Shown piece by piece: positions 28,523 through 35,485 of a stretch of 64,000 nucleotides of DNA. A program made the position numbers and the translations under genes. Under the pieces are notes generated by a model. It did not search any database. It was given only the letters and a program-made list of their open reading frames with translations, and was not told the origin of the DNA. The first letter of the stretch is position 1. Each line of letters opens with the position of its first letter. Source of the stretch: JAICQM01 sp963781555 (GTDB lineage: Bacteria; Chloroflexota; Limnocylindria; QHBO01). The stretch is from positions 186,001 to 250,000 of the forward strand of contig CAWAGB010000008.1 in the NCBI GenBank assembly GCA_963781555.1. Direction: 5' to 3'.

Positions 28523-29826
28523 ATGCCGTCTTTGCCCGATTCGACCGCGCCGCGCACCGCTGTCCTGGGAGCCGGCGCCCTGGGGCTGACGGTTGCCCTC
28601 CGCCTCGCCCAGCGCGGGCAGCGGGTGACGGTCATCGAGAAGGAGCCACTTCCCGGTGGGCTGGCAGCGGGGTTCGAGATCCAGCCCGGGATGTGGCTCG
28701 AGAAGTTCTACCACCACCTCTTCCGGTCGGACCGCCGCGCCATCGGTCTGATCGAGGAGCTGGGACTCGGCAACCGCCTCGAGTGGAAGGCACCCATCAC
28801 CGCGACCCTCCGCGACGGCCGCATGCACCAGCTCGACTCGCCGACCTCGCTGCTGCGCTTCGACTCCGCTCTCGCTGCCGAGCCGCGTAAGGATGGGCAC
28901 CGCCCTGGCCGCCCTCAAGGCGATGCCCAACCCGCGCCTCCTTGAGGGCCACACCGCCGCCACCTGGCTGCGCCGCGTCATGGGCGACGAGGCGTACGCC
29001 ACGCGTCTGGGAGCCGCTCCTGCGCGGCAAGTTCGGTGCGACCGCCGAGGAGATCGCGATGCCATGGTTCTGGGCCCGCGTCCACGACCGTACCCAGCAG
29101 CTCGGCTACTTGCGTGGGGGTTTCCAGGCGCTCTACGACCGCCTGGCCGAGCGGATCCGCGAGCTGCGGTGGCGAGGTCCGGCTTGGGCGAGTCGGTCAC
29201 CGTGGTGCGTGCCGGACAGCCACTCACCGTTGAGACCGATGCGGGATCCGAGACCTTCGACCGCGTCGTCTCCACGCTCGCCACCCGCCTCACCGCGCGC
29301 CTCGTGCCCGGCCCTCCCCGATGCCTGGCGCCAGCGCCACGAATGGGGACGTGCCTACGGCGCGCACTGCGTGATCCTCGCCCTGGACCGGCCACTGCTC
29401 GACGACCCATCGGTCTACTGGCTCAACGTCAACGACCCCGGCTTCCCGTTCATGGCCCTCGTCGAGCACACCAACTACGCATCCGCCGCCGACTACGGCG
29501 GCCGCCACCTCATCTACCTCGGCAACTATCGACCGATGGATGACCCGCTCCTCGCCCAGCCCCTCCCCGCCACCCTCGACGAGTTCCTCCCCCACCTCGC
29601 CCGCCTCAATCCTGCCTTCGACCGATCCTGGCTGACCGATGCCTGGTCCTTCGCCGCTCCCTTCGCGCAGCCGATCGTCACCGTCGACTACCGCCACCAC
29701 ATTCCGCCCTTCCGCACGCCGGTCCGCAACCTGTGGGTCGCCTCGATGTTCCAGGTCTATCCCCACGACCGCGGCCAGAACTACTCCATCGCCCTCGCCG
29801 AGCGCCTCGTCGCCGCCCTCTCCTGA
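28523..29826 (+). CDS. FAD-dependent oxidoreductase (UGM/protoporphyrinogen-oxidase-like), four frameshifts
   Basis: Opens with T-A-V-L-G-A-G-A-L-G-L-T-V-A-L-R-L-A-Q-R-G and V-I-E-K-E-P-L-P-G-G-L-A, the dinucleotide-binding motif of the amine-oxidase/UDP-galactopyranose-mutase-like family. Conserved segments then alternate between frames with shifts near 28885, 29005, 29175 and 29315, including L-E-K-F-Y-H-H-L-F, T-W-L-R-R-V-M-G, M-P-W-F-W-A-R and T-F-D-R-V-V-S-T-L. The C-terminal 500 bp are clean and end with N-L-W-V-A-S-M-F-Q-V-Y-P-H-D-R-G-Q-N-Y, a hallmark of this family. About 430 residues. In polysaccharide loci such proteins often act on sugar or isoprenoid substrates; here the substrate is unknown. 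Confidence 0.72.
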
Positions 29827-29844
29827 CCGCCGCCGCCGCGGCGC

Positions 29845-29974
29845 ATGCGCCGGGGCGCATCTAACGGCCACGCAGCACCCGAATCGGCCCGGTCGAGGGT
29901 CGCCTGATGCGCCTCGCCGCATATCCAGACACCCGGGCCGCGGTTAGTTGGCCGATGCATGCGCCCGGACGCAT
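29845..29974. repeat. Three-palindrome module, downstream copy (ATGCG-N6-CGCAT)
   Basis: Three 16-bp palindromes of the form ATGCG-N6-CGCAT start at 29845, 29907 and 29959. Start-to-start spacing is 62 and then 52 bp. The first is perfect over 7 bp per arm. A single half-site ATGCG follows at 29981. The 46-bp spacer after palindrome 1 begins AACGGCCACG two bases in, and the 36-bp spacer after palindrome 2 contains GCCGCGG; both words recur at the matching places of the module at 30690. The two modules flank the HTH gene at 29987-30640. Likely protein-binding sites for that gene product; not terminators, since no T-run follows. Confidence 0.8.
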
Positions 29975-29986
29975 CGGTCCATGCGT

Positions 29987-30640
29987 CTACAGCAGCACGA
30001 GACCGTCGTGACCAGGGTCGCGGCCGTCGGCCAGCGCCCGCAGCGTGTCTCGCGTCGACCCGGGGAGCGCAACCGCCAGGAGCGCAGCCTCGGCTCGCAC
30101 GATGCGGCGGTTAGCGTGCGTCGCTGCCACGAGCAGGATCACGCGGTCGGTGCGAAGGTCGCGGCCCTTGAGGCGAGCGGCACGCAGCTGCATCTGCACA
30201 TCGGCGAGGCGGGTGATTGCCTCCACCTCGCAGCGGCACCCGGGGATGGAGATCACCGCATCGGCCGCGCGAAGGTCGCCCTGAAGGGGCATCGGTACCT
30301 CGAGCTCCATGCGCCACGTCGGATGGAGTCGCCCTCTCAGCCGTCCGAGAAGGGCGAGCTGGCCCGCATCCAGCGGACGTCCGACCGTCGGATACAGCCG
30401 CACCCATGGTCGGAGTCCGACCACTGCTGCGTGTCGCGTCAGTGTCACCACGTCCAGCGTCGCGATGCGTCCGCGCTCCACCCGGCTGACGTGCGCCTGA
30501 TCCCGACCCAATCGCGCCGCCACCGCCCGCTGGGTCATGCCTGCGGCGATCCGGCTCACCGCCAGTTCGCGGCCGATGTCGTGGAGCAGCTTCACCCCGA
30601 GTCTGGTGGCGTCGCGGAGCGGCGACGTGCGATTCGCCAT
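29987..30640 (-). CDS. HTH (XRE-type) protein with PD-(D/E)XK-like C-terminal domain, paralog A
   Basis: 217 residues. Residues 23-60 form an XRE helix-turn-helix (G-M-T-Q-R-A-V-A-A-R-L-G-R-D-Q-A-H-V-S-R-V-E). The C-terminal domain has E114-V-P, D127, E138-x-E140, D147-x-Q149 and A177-N-R, the same residues at nearly the same spacing as in the paralog at 34581. The order E ... D ... E-x-E ... Q recalls PD-(D/E)XK nucleases, with Glu in place of the usual Lys, so catalysis is doubtful. The ATG at 30640 is chosen over 30649 because it lies exactly 23 nt after an upstream element that is also 23 nt before the paralog's start. Both sides carry the palindrome module. The function is unknown; a self-regulating DNA-binding protein is the simplest guess. 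Confidence 0.7.
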   Translation of the reverse strand: MANRTSPLRDATRLGVKLLHDIGRELAVSRIAAGMTQRAVAARLGRDQAHVSRVERGRIATLDVVTLTRHAAVVGLRPWVRLYPTVGRPLDAGQLALLGRLRGRLHPTWRMELEVPMPLQGDLRAADAVISIPGCRCEVEAITRLADVQMQLRAARLKGRDLRTDRVILLVAATHANRRIVRAEAALLAVALPGSTRDTLRALADGRDPGHDGLVLL

Positions 30641-30663
30641 GCGCCACATCGTCGGTCGGTGGC

Positions 30664-30682
30664 CCTTACCGCTGGCTTAGCG
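30664..30682 (-). promoter_or_regulatory. Conserved 19-bp upstream element of paralog A
   Basis: On the minus strand this reads CGCTAA, seven bases, CGGTAAGG-like end, and matches the element at 35282-35300 upstream of paralog B at 14 of 19 positions. Both are followed by exactly 23 nt before the chosen ATG. The conserved ends (CGCTAA and TAAGG) suggest a promoter or a shared regulator site rather than chance. The first palindrome of the adjacent module starts 7 bp further upstream. Confidence 0.55.
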
Positions 30683-30689
30683 TCTGGTG

Positions 30690-30819
30690 ATGCGCCGGCG
30701 CGCATCCAACGGCCACGATCGACCCGAAACGGCGCCACCCAGGGCCGGTTCATGCGTGGCGCCGCATGAACTGACCACGCAGCCGCGGCTCCCTGGCTGT
30801 TGCATGCGTCCCGGCGCAT
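30690..30819. repeat. Three-palindrome module, upstream copy (ATGCG-N6-CGCAT)
   Basis: Palindromes ATGCG-N6-CGCAT start at 30690, 30752 and 30804, so the spacing is 62 and 52 bp, identical to the module at 29845. Spacer sequences are related but diverged: the 46-bp spacer contains AACGGCCACG and ACCCGAA at the same places as its counterpart, and the 36-bp spacer contains GCCGCGG and ends in TTGC against ATGC. The module lies between the start of paralog A and the GT4 gene at 30926, so it could control either gene. Two diverged direct copies of a three-site array around one gene is the notable point. Confidence 0.8.
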
Positions 30820-30925
30820 CAGAGGCCAGCGCGCGCCGCCCTGAGGCGCTTTGACGAACAGAGCGCCCCAGCCGCACCATTGACGGCGCAATGATCCTTC
30901 CCGCCCGCAGCGGCGTAGCAGCTGC

Positions 30926-32206
30926 ATGAACCCGGGACGTCGGCGCTCGCCGAGCAACGAGGGCGCCATCGGCGGGGCCGAGTACCGCCGCACGCGGCGC
31001 ACGTACCGATCGCGCGGCCACCACCGGCCGCGGGTGCTCCAGCTCCTCGCCACCGGCGGCAACGGCGGGGCGCAGGAGAGCTACACCGGCCTCCTGCTGC
31101 GCCTCGACCGCACCCGCTACGACGTCCGCGCCCTGTCCCTGTCGGCGGGGAGCGCGGTGGCGCGGCTGCGCCGCCTCGGCCTCCCCGTGGACGTCATCGA
31201 CGAGACCGATGACGAGCTCGCCATCCGTGAGCTCGCCGCGTGGCTGCGCCGCAACGAGATCGACCTGGTGCACGCCCACATGTTCCGCGCCGAGGTCATC
31301 GGCACGCGCGCCGCGGTGGCCGCCGCCACGCCCGTGATCATGGCGACCGTTCACAGCTCCCGCGTCCGCTCCGAGGCCGACCAGCGCGAGCTGGCGCGGC
31401 TGACCCCGCACATGGACCGCCTCATCGTTCCGTCGGCAAGCATCGAGCACAAGGTGCGATGCGAGGGTCGCGACGGGACGCCGTTCGCGGTGATCCCGAC
31501 CGGGGTGGACCTGTCGCGTTTCAGCGCCCCCACCCAGCCGTGCATGCTGCGCCGTGAGCTGGGGCTGCCGCGCGGCGCCTTCGTGGTGGGCGTCGTGGCG
31601 CGACTCGAGGCGGAGAAGGGGCAGCGCCACCTTGTCGCCGCCATGCCACCCCTCCTGGAGGCGGTGCCGAACGCCCACCTGGTGGTCGTCGGCGAGGGCT
31701 CGGACGCGGCGGCGCTGCAGGGGCAGGTGGCATCGCTCCCGGCTCCCGCCCGCGACCGCGTCCACTTCACCGGCCGCCGCGAGGACGTGGCTGCCCTCAC
31801 CGCTGACCTGGACGTGGCTGTCCTGCCGTCGCTGCGCGAGGCCCAGGGGATCAGCATCCTGGAGGCGATGGCGCGTCGCGTTCCCGTCGTCGCGTCGCGC
31901 GTCGGCGGCATCCCCGAGGTGATCACGGATGGCGTCGACGGGCTGTTGGTCGACGCGGCGGACCCGCAGCAGATCGCGGCCGCCCTCACCCGCCTGGCCC
32001 GCGAGCCGGAGCTCCTGCGCCGCCTCGGCGAGGCCGGGCGGCGGACGGTGGAGGAGCGGTTCAGCATCGATGCGATGGTTCACCGGGTGGAGGCGGTGTA
32101 CGACGAGGAGCTGGCGCGGGCCGGCGTGTCGCGCGAAGCGGCCACTTCCCGTGATGGCGCCTCGCGACCGCGCGACCGCGGCGCGCTCGAGGTGCCACCG
32201 CTCTAG
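30926..32206 (+). CDS. GT4 glycosyltransferase
   Basis: Intact, 426 residues. L-Q-L-L-A-T-G-G-N-G-G-A-Q-E-S-Y starts the GT-B fold, V-H-A-H-M-F-R-A-E is the acceptor-site region, V-I-P-T-G-V-D-L-S-R-F and V-V-A-R-L-E-A-E-K-G-Q follow, and the E-x7-E donor-site motif is seen in L-R-E-A-Q-G-I-S-I-L-E-A-M-A with G-G-I-P-E-V-I. A 40-residue basic N-terminus precedes the domain; an internal start would shorten it. The upstream region contains the palindrome module of paralog A. It is followed after 10 bp by a perfect 21-bp palindrome. Confidence 0.85.
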   Translation: MNPGRRRSPSNEGAIGGAEYRRTRRTYRSRGHHRPRVLQLLATGGNGGAQESYTGLLLRLDRTRYDVRALSLSAGSAVARLRRLGLPVDVIDETDDELAIRELAAWLRRNEIDLVHAHMFRAEVIGTRAAVAAATPVIMATVHSSRVRSEADQRELARLTPHMDRLIVPSASIEHKVRCEGRDGTPFAVIPTGVDLSRFSAPTQPCMLRRELGLPRGAFVVGVVARLEAEKGQRHLVAAMPPLLEAVPNAHLVVVGEGSDAAALQGQVASLPAPARDRVHFTGRREDVAALTADLDVAVLPSLREAQGISILEAMARRVPVVASRVGGIPEVITDGVDGLLVDAADPQQIAAALTRLAREPELLRRLGEAGRRTVEERFSIDAMVHRVEAVYDEELARAGVSREAATSRDGASRPRDRGALEVPPL

Positions 32207-32215
32207 GGCGCGCCC

Positions 32216-32236
32216 GCGTATATACGGTATATACGC
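32216..32236. repeat. Perfect AT-centred 21-bp palindrome (class C), single copy
   Basis: Ten bases GCGTATATAC, one central G, then the exact reverse complement. The same palindrome with central C occurs at 59926-59946. Both lie 10 to 17 bp after a stop codon in the gap between convergent genes. The A/T-rich arms stand out in this GC-rich DNA. There is no T-tract, so it is not an intrinsic terminator. It resembles the palindromes beside the two HTH paralogs in size and style but differs in sequence, so it may be the site of another member of that family located outside the window. Confidence 0.75.
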
Positions 32237-32337
32237 TGGCCCTGCCCACGCGCCACCCTACCCGCGCTTGATGCGCGCGGCGCGGCCGGAAGCCCATGCA
32301 ACGCCGGACGGGTGGCCCGCGGGCACTCTCTCGCGCA

Positions 32338-32373
32338 TGAAAAGAGCCGGCACCCGCCGAAGCGGACGCCGGC
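32338..32373 (-). terminator. Rho-independent terminator of the YggT-like gene
   Basis: On the minus strand, 17 nt after the stop of the gene at 32390, the sequence GCCGGC-GTCCGC pairs with GCGGGT-GCCGGC around a TTCG tetraloop (12-bp stem including two G-T pairs), followed by TCTTTTC. This is a textbook intrinsic terminator and the clearest one in the window. Confidence 0.8.
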
Positions 32374-32389
32374 CCTCGGGGTACCGAAG

Positions 32390-32851
32390 CTACGCGGCGG
32401 CGCGGCTCCCGTCGCCGATGCGCAGGATGGCCAGGATGAGGATCTCGATGAGGAGCCATCCGAAGAAGGCCACCACGGCGCTGACGTCGAAGTTCGAGAC
32501 GCCGTTGGGACTGTACTGGTCGAGGCCGAAGACGCCACGGAAGGGCGACACGAAGACCTCGGAGATGTTGTAGATGCCGGCCACCAGGCCGTTGTCGCTG
32601 TTGGCGCCGAGCATCAGCAGGATGAATCGCAGTGCGATCAGGGCCAGGATGATGCCGAAGATGAGGACGACCACCCGGCGGACGTAGTACAGCGGGCCGG
32701 GGCCTGCCGTCGCGTAGCCGCCCGAGTTGACGTTCACCTGGCTGCCGGCCGGGGGCGGCGCGGCGGCCACCGGTACCTCGCGCTCGACGATTCGCTCGCG
32801 CTCGACCACGCCGGTCTCGTCGCTCACGACCCGCTCGTCACGGTAGGTCAT
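32390..32851 (-). CDS. YggT-family membrane protein
   Basis: 153 residues. ATG 32851 is preceded by AGGAGG at 9 nt; the frame is open further but without a comparable ribosome binding site. A charged, disordered N-terminus (R-D-E-R-V-V-S-D-E) with a Pro/Ala-rich stretch precedes two membrane helices. S-P-F-R-G-V-F-G-L and F-D-V-S-A-V-V-A-F-F-G-W-L-L-I match the YggT pattern (P-x-R-x-x-x-P and F-D-x-S). YggT proteins are small membrane proteins linked to envelope or division processes, without an established biochemical role. Confidence 0.75.
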   Translation of the reverse strand: MTYRDERVVSDETGVVERERIVEREVPVAAAPPPAGSQVNVNSGGYATAGPGPLYYVRRVVVLIFGIILALIALRFILLMLGANSDNGLVAGIYNISEVFVSPFRGVFGLDQYSPNGVSNFDVSAVVAFFGWLLIEILILAILRIGDGSRAAA

Positions 32852-32960
32852 TGCGTGTGCCTCCTGAGGTTGAGTCCGTGGCAGCACACGAATGCGCGCA
32901 CCGCCAGACCGATGGAGAAGCACTTCGCGTGCCACGCCTGCCCAGCGCTTGCCCGGCGGC

Positions 32961-33416
32961 TCACCGGTATTCGTCGAGGGTGCCGGCGATGCGGGCCAGC
33001 TCGGCCAGGGCGGCGTCGCTCAGTCGCACCCGTCCCGCGCCGGCGGCGATGCGCTCGCGCCGGTAGCCGAGGATCGCGTCACGCGCCGCCAGGCCGGCGG
33101 CGCTCAGGCCCACCCGCACCGCGCGCCGATCGTGCTCGTCGGGCGCCGTCCAGATGAGACCGCGCTGCTCCAGCCGGCGCAGCTGGCGGCTGGTGGCGGG
33201 CACCGTGACACCCACCCGATCGGCCACCGTGCTCACCGTGGCCCCGTCCGGCTCGTCGCCGAGCACCACGAGCACCCGCCACTGCGGGAAGGTCAGATCC
33301 GTGCCGGGCAGCGCATCGGTCAGCGCACGGCTGGTGAGGCCCACCCCGCCCAGCACGATGCGCTCGATGAGGTCGGTCAGGGACGCGTCGGGAGGGTTGG
33401 AGCTCGCGTCGGGCAC
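32961..33416 (-). CDS. MarR-family transcriptional regulator
   Basis: 151 residues, GTG start at 33416. The winged helix contains L-T-F-P-Q-W-R-V-L-V-V-L, T-V-S-T-V-A-D-R-V-G-V-T-V-P-A-T-S-R-Q-L-R-R-L-E-Q-R-G-L-I and the wing R-R-A-V-R-V-G-L-S-A-A-G, the typical MarR layout with dimerising helices at both ends. It lies 36 bp downstream of pcm in the same direction. An imperfect dyad (ATAGTTGCCA ... TGGCTAGTTAT-like) covers 33433-33457 just upstream and may be its operator. Ligand unknown. Confidence 0.82.
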   Translation of the reverse strand: MPDASSNPPDASLTDLIERIVLGGVGLTSRALTDALPGTDLTFPQWRVLVVLGDEPDGATVSTVADRVGVTVPATSRQLRRLEQRGLIWTAPDEHDRRAVRVGLSAAGLAARDAILGYRRERIAAGAGRVRLSDAALAELARIAGTLDEYR

Positions 33417-33452
33417 CCTCCAACGATACCGGAATAGTTGCCACCTGGCTAG

Positions 33453-34175
33453 TTATTCGACGAATCCGTGCTCACCGATGAGTGGCACGAACACGACCCG
33501 CTCAGTTTCGGTTGCCGTGACATCCGCGCCCTGACGCACCACCACGGTGAGCGTCTGGCCCTCGCGGTCGCCGACCGGCACCACCAGCCGGCCGCCGTCG
33601 GGGTGCAGCTGCTCGACGAGGGGCGTCGGGATCTCGGGTCCGCCGGCGGTGACGAGGATCGCCTCGTAGGGCGCGCCCTCCGGGAGCCCGCGCGTCCCGT
33701 CGCCGACCACGATCCGTACCCGCTCGCCGTAGCCGGCGGTGGCCAGGCGAGCGGTGGCGGCCGCGGCGAGCGCCGTGTGCCGCTCGATGCTCGTCACCTC
33801 GGCGCCCAGCTCGGCGAGGATCGCCGCCTGGTAGCCACTCCCGGTGCCCACTTCCAGGACGTGGGCGCCACGCCAGCCACGCGGCGGGCGCGCCGCATCG
33901 GTCATGGCCGCCACGACGTAGGGCTGCGAGATGGTCTGTCCACTCCCGATCGCGAGGGCACGGTCCGCGTACGCATCGGGGACCGCTGCCGGGTCGTCGA
34001 CGAATGCGTGGCGCGGAACGGTCAGGAAAGCGCGGAGGAGCTCCGGTGCACGGAGCCCGCGGGCCTCGATCTGCTCGCGGACCATGCGACGCCGTGCATC
34101 GGCGTGGCTGGGTTCGCCGCCGCCGTCGGTGTCACGGTTGCGTGGCCGACGCCGCGCGAAGGGGCGCCAGCGCAT
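33453..34175 (-). CDS. pcm: Protein-L-isoaspartate O-methyltransferase
   Basis: 240 residues. Family motifs are intact: R-R-M-V-R-E-Q-I-E-A-R-G, V-P-R-H-A-F-V, G-S-G-Q-T-I-S-Q-P-Y-V-V-A-A-M-T, V-L-E-V-G-T-G-S-G-Y-Q-A-A-I-L-A and V-T-S-I-E-R. The enzyme methylates abnormal isoaspartyl residues using SAM as a protein repair step in the cytoplasm. The first 30 residues are basic and may not belong to the domain. The gene is followed by the marR-like gene after a short gap and is probably monocistronic or paired with it. Confidence 0.92.
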   Translation of the reverse strand: MRWRPFARRRPRNRDTDGGGEPSHADARRRMVREQIEARGLRAPELLRAFLTVPRHAFVDDPAAVPDAYADRALAIGSGQTISQPYVVAAMTDAARPPRGWRGAHVLEVGTGSGYQAAILAELGAEVTSIERHTALAAAATARLATAGYGERVRIVVGDGTRGLPEGAPYEAILVTAGGPEIPTPLVEQLHPDGGRLVVPVGDREGQTLTVVVRQGADVTATETERVVFVPLIGEHGFVE

Positions 34176-34199
34176 ACGCGGGCCCCTGGTCCGTTGGCG

Positions 34200-34484
34200 C
34201 TAGGCCCCGGCGGTGCTGGCCGTGCTCGTGGCGCGGCGCCCGCGACTCCGGCCGTTGCCGGTCCGCGGGGTCGCGGCCTCGGCGTCGACGGCGGTGGCGG
34301 CCTCGGCGGCAGAGCCGTCGTCATACGTGCCCAGCGTCGCGGCGTCGAGCACGTCGTTGAGGATGCGATCCGCGCGCTCGCGAACGAGGCGGCGCGTCTC
34401 GGTGCCACTGCGCGGCGCGAGCAGGATGCCCACCGCCAGGCCCATGAAGAAGAAACGAATGGCGATTCGCACGCGGCTGAACAT
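34200..34484 (-). CDS. YtxH-like small membrane protein
   Basis: 94 residues: one N-terminal hydrophobic segment (F-F-F-M-G-L-A-V-G-I-L-L-A-P-R-S-G-T-E-T-R-R), which is the G-x-x-x-G-x-L-x-A-P-x-S-G-x-E-T-R signature of YtxH-domain proteins, followed by a short helical region and an Ala/Thr/Arg-rich disordered tail. ATG 34484. YtxH proteins are stress-related membrane proteins of unclear function. It sits between pcm and paralog B in the same orientation. Confidence 0.65.
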   Translation of the reverse strand: MFSRVRIAIRFFFMGLAVGILLAPRSGTETRRLVRERADRILNDVLDAATLGTYDDGSAAEAATAVDAEAATPRTGNGRSRGRRATSTASTAGA

Positions 34485-34580
34485 GCGTGGCTGGCCCTCT
34501 GGTACGAAGATGCGTGGTCAGGTTGCGTAGGGCAAGAAGGATACCATCGGCCCGATTCGTGCCCGCCACGGGGTACCCGG

Positions 34581-35258
34581 CTACTGGGCCGTCGCGCGGC
34601 GACGCATCCAGAGCAGACCGTCGGTTCCGAGCGGCGTGCCGGTTCGCACGGCCCGCAGGACGGCTCTCGAATCAGACGGCAGCGAGTGCCGGATCACGGC
34701 GGAATGCTCCGCGAGTCCGTGCCGGTTGGCCGCGGTGTCCTCGATCAGCAGCACCAGCCGCACCGGGCGCCGATGCCCTGCCCGAAGCACGTCCCGCTTC
34801 GCGGCGGCAGCGCGGAACTGCGCCTGGAAGTCGGCCAGGCGCCGCTCGATCTCGAGATGGATGATCTCGTCCGCCCCGAACAGCACGACGTCCGCGGAGC
34901 GGCCGCCCTCGATCGGTACCTCGATGGCGACCCGCCACGTGGCAGCTGCCAGCCCGCGCAGCCGTTCCGCCAGCCGCAGCTGGCCGCTGTCGCGCAGGGA
35001 CGGCGGCCGCGAGGGATACGCGCGCGCCGCGAGCTCCAGCCCGGCGGCGACGAGCACGCGTGCGGCGACGGCCATGGTCACCGTTGGGTCGCCAAGCTCG
35101 ACGCGGCGCTCCGTGGAGACCGCCACGCCCGCCAACCGGGCGATCGCGCTGGCCGAGAGGCCAAGGTTCGCGCGGGCCAGCACCACTTCCTGTCCGATGC
35201 GCTGCGCCTGGCGACCCGCCATCCGTCGCGCGGCGGCGCTGCTGATCCGTTGGCTCAT
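34581..35258 (-). CDS. HTH protein with PD-(D/E)XK-like C-terminal domain, paralog B
   Basis: 225 residues. An XRE-like HTH lies at residues 24-60 (L-G-L-S-A-S-A-I-A-R-L-A-G-V-A-V-S-T-E-R-R-V-E). The C-terminal domain matches paralog A: Y-P near 81, R-D-S-G-Q-L-R-L at 89, T-W-R, E113-V-P, D123, E136-x-E138, D143-x-Q145, A177-N-R, L-P and a terminal G-T-D-G-L. The E ... D ... E-x-E ... Q order recalls PD-(D/E)XK enzymes but the catalytic Lys is replaced by Glu. The start is fixed by the same 23-nt distance to the upstream element. Four palindromes of a type different from paralog A's lie immediately upstream, consistent with each paralog having its own site specificity. Function unknown. Confidence 0.7.
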   Translation of the reverse strand: MSQRISSAAARRMAGRQAQRIGQEVVLARANLGLSASAIARLAGVAVSTERRVELGDPTVTMAVAARVLVAAGLELAARAYPSRPPSLRDSGQLRLAERLRGLAAATWRVAIEVPIEGGRSADVVLFGADEIIHLEIERRLADFQAQFRAAAAKRDVLRAGHRRPVRLVLLIEDTAANRHGLAEHSAVIRHSLPSDSRAVLRAVRTGTPLGTDGLLWMRRRATAQ

Positions 35259-35281
35259 GCCGGGGATGGTCGCGTGTCGGG

Positions 35282-35300
35282 CCTTATCGGTCCGTTAGCG
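35282..35300 (-). promoter_or_regulatory. Conserved 19-bp upstream element of paralog B
   Basis: Counterpart of 30664-30682: on the minus strand CGCTAA, seven bases, then CGATAAGG-like end, followed by 23 nt to ATG 35258. The first palindrome of the array begins at the very next base (35301). The shared element with different palindromes suggests a common promoter architecture with diverged operator sequences. Confidence 0.55.
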
Positions 35301-35477
35301 TTCGATGTATCGAATGGATTCCGCTTGGAAGCTGCTCGGCGCGGCGGGCGTTCGAAATATCGAACACTGGTGAGCGTGGACGCGCCCGTTGCGGGCTCCC
35401 GCGCGCCCCACTGACCGATATATCGAACAAACGCAGCGCAACCACGGCCCCGCGCGCATTCCGTTCGAAATATCGAA
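35301..35477. repeat. Four-palindrome array (TTCGA-N4-TCGAA) upstream of paralog B
   Basis: 14-bp palindromes start at 35301, 35351, 35414 and 35464; three match TTCGA-N4-TCGAA exactly, the third begins ACCGA. Central bases are TGTA, AATA, TATA and AATA. Spacing is 50, 63 and 50 bp, so the array looks like a two-site unit (sites separated by a 36-bp spacer) present twice with a 113-bp offset. The 36-bp spacer length is the same as between sites 2 and 3 of paralog A's modules. The array fills the gap between paralog B and the DinB-like gene. Confidence 0.8.
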
Positions 35478-35485
35478 CGCGCCGA

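Noticed and set aside
29845..30819. CRISPR-like impression from evenly spaced repeats
   Set aside because: The repeats are short palindromes with a variable centre and spacers of two lengths that are themselves related between modules; no Cas genes are nearby.
33468..35414. A 648-codon open frame on the plus strand
   Set aside because: It runs antisense through pcm, the YtxH-like gene and paralog B, has no recognisable motif and has a composition typical of a shadow frame.
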